From: Streptosporangiaceae bacterium
GTDB lineage: Bacteria; Actinomycetota; Actinomycetes; Streptosporangiales; Streptosporangiaceae
Assembly: GCA_025934635.1 (NCBI GenBank)
Contig: JAICWX010000017.1
Location: 1 to 52,181 of the forward strand
Direction: 5' to 3'
DNA: 52,181 nt
A program made the position numbers and the translations under genes. A model generated the notes under the pieces. That model was given only the letters and a program-made list of their open reading frames with translations, did no database searches and was not told the origin of the DNA. Within the stretch, counting starts at the first letter, position 1. Each line of letters begins with the position of its first letter. Positions 51,274 to 52,181 of the stretch are shown one piece after another.

Positions 51274-51628
51274 TCAGAGCACGATGTCCAGCGGTTCCTC
51301 AATCAGGTCCCGGAGGTGGGTGAGGAAGCCGACCGCGGTGGCGCCGTCGACGGCCCGGTGATCGATAGACAAGGTCAGCGTCATGGTGGTGGCGATGGTG
51401 ACCTGGTCGTCGCGCGCGACGGGCTGGCGGACGGCTTCGCCGACGGCGAGGATGGCCGCCTGCGGGGGGATTGATGACGGCGGTGAACTGCCGGATGCCG
51501 TACACGCCGAGGCCGCCTATTACCGGCATGGCGGCATCCTCCCTTACGTGCTGCGCCAGCTCGCCGCCCGCTGAGTTCACTGGCCCGGCACCCGGCAGCG
51601 GCCCTGTCCCCGCCTGCCAGCGGCCCAT
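51274..51628 (-). pseudogene. C-terminal fragment of a 2-oxoacid dehydrogenase E2 acyltransferase
   Basis: On the minus strand the frame reads GGLGVYGIRQFTAVINPP. One frame over, it continues QAAILAVGEAVRQPVARDD, TMTLTLSIDHRAVDGATAVG with the catalytic DHRxxDG motif, and ends EEPLDIVL at TGA 51276-51274. The shift is in a CCCCCC run near 51470, one base too long. Lipoyl and subunit-binding domains and most of the catalytic domain are absent; the sequence upstream of GGLG is unrelated. This is a truncated fragment of a lipoamide acyltransferase gene. Confidence 0.82.
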
Positions 51629-51870
51629 CGCGGCTTATGCCTGTCCCCGGAGCCCGCCGCAGACACGACCGCCGGCCTGTTTCCTGAAGCTCCGGCTATC
51701 ACCCGGCGGGTGTCCGGCAGGGCCAGCAGGTAACCGCAAGCCGATACTACCTATCAATTGTAATAACAATCCGATTTGGATATAATAGAAGCAGGCCGGA
51801 GGCGTTCTGACGCGGGCGATCCAGCCCGCGCCGCCCCGGCGCGGTGAGCCCGGCGCGCCGCGCGCCGGGG
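51629..51870. other. AT-rich promoter region and hairpin before the SPFH gene
   Basis: Bases 51748-51792 are the most AT-rich stretch of the window (TTGTAATAAC, TATAATAGAA) and contain a consensus-like TATAAT at 51780, a likely promoter for the SPFH gene. CCCGGCGCG and CGCGCCGGG (51849-51857, 51861-51869) form a 9-pair hairpin just before the gene that could hide its ribosome site. Confidence 0.5.
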
Positions 51871-51885
51871 ATGGGACGGCCGGAA

Positions 51886-52181
51886 ATGTTCGGTTTCAAG
51901 ATCATCACTCAATGGGAGCGGGGTGTCGTCCTCCGCTTCGGCCGGGCGCTGCCCGGCACCCGCGCACCGGGCCTGACCTGGGTCAACCCGTTCACGGACC
52001 GGCTGCGCAAGGTCAACATGCAGATCGTAGTGGTGGCGGTTCCCGCCCAGGAAGCGATCACCCTGGACAACGTCACCGTGCGGGTGGACGCGGTCGTGTA
52101 CTACCGGGTGGTCGACCCGTTCAAGGCGATCATCAACGTGCAGAAGTACCATCACGCGGTGTCGCAGGTCGCCCAGACCTC
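51886..52181 (+). CDS. SPFH/Band 7 (stomatin/slipin-like) protein, 5' part only
   Basis: About 98 codons are visible before the window ends. From ATG 51886: FGFKIITQWERGVVLRFGRA, RAPGLTWVNPFTDRLRKVNM, then ITLDNVTVRVDAVVYYRVVD, the conserved SPFH core of bacterial slipins. An in-frame ATG at 51871 is an alternative start. The N-terminal membrane hairpin is short or lost. SPFH proteins form large membrane rings and often pair with NfeD proteases, which would lie outside the window. Confidence 0.92.
   Translation, partial: MFGFKIITQWERGVVLRFGRALPGTRAPGLTWVNPFTDRLRKVNMQIVVVAVPAQEAITLDNVTVRVDAVVYYRVVDPFKAIINVQKYHHAVSQVAQT

Noticed and set aside
1..52181. tRNA, rRNA and riboswitch search by eye
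   Set aside because: No T-arm/anticodon pattern, no rRNA core sequence and no recognisable riboswitch core were seen; small non-coding RNAs cannot be excluded.

Overview
The window is about 52 kb of very GC-rich DNA. Gene order, GTG starts, ATGA/GTGA/TGATG translational coupling, and the gene families present point to a soil actinomycete: ECF sigma factors with SnoaL tails, MmpL, GAF-ANTAR, an MshD-like acetyltransferase, DUF2975/XRE, several PadR and TetR regulators, and steroid-type Rieske/FadD/DUF35/thiolase genes. The closest order cannot be fixed from sequence alone. No rRNA, tRNA or CRISPR was seen, and there is no PKS/NRPS cluster. The text is chromosomal accessory DNA rather than a phage or plasmid core.

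Layout. 1-3865: truncated MmpL exporter divergent from a NarL-type two-component system. 3997-7571: Nudix hydrolase, then decayed genes (frameshifted nucleotidyltransferase, two eroded DHA2 drug exporters, a SemiSWEET-like scrap). 7953-11349: VOC protein, sigma-factor remnant, SDR, MBL-fold hydrolase and an ECF sigma factor. 11719-18868: small proteins, a P-loop kinase, a secreted TAP-like peptidase and a PadR/ABC operon with a clear palindromic operator. 19027-20193: degenerate IS110. 21231-30102: lipoprotein zinc peptidase, proline racemase-family enzyme, DHA2 exporter, PadR plus a membrane protein with DivIVA-like motifs, kinase-like protein, and an epimerase/ECF41 sigma pair. 30243-38747: GH26-like lipoprotein, Baeyer-Villiger monooxygenase, sigma plus propeller anti-sigma candidate, TetR, AMP nucleosidase and a lipoprotein.

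38787-45777 is the most coherent system: a TetR regulator divergent from a Rieske oxygenase followed by five tightly overlapping genes (miniature CaiB-like protein, acyl-CoA ligase, MshD-like GNAT, SnoaL-DUF35 fusion, thiolase-like protein without the usual nucleophile region). This looks like ring or side-chain oxidation, CoA activation and a DUF35-dependent thiolase/aldolase step on an unknown, probably terpenoid, steroid or aromatic substrate. 45778-52181: XRE/DUF2975 pair with a perfect palindrome, STAS and GAF-ANTAR signalling proteins, GNAT, DHFR-like protein, an E2 acyltransferase fragment and the start of an SPFH protein.

Two themes cross the window. First, many genes carry one- or two-base indels, often in C/G runs, and several carry clean internal deletions; either the assembly is unpolished or this is a region of active gene decay. 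Second, several non-coding palindromes are conspicuous, including a roughly 30-base element present at two loci 6 kb apart, and scraps of a thiolase gene lie downstream of the intact thiolase.
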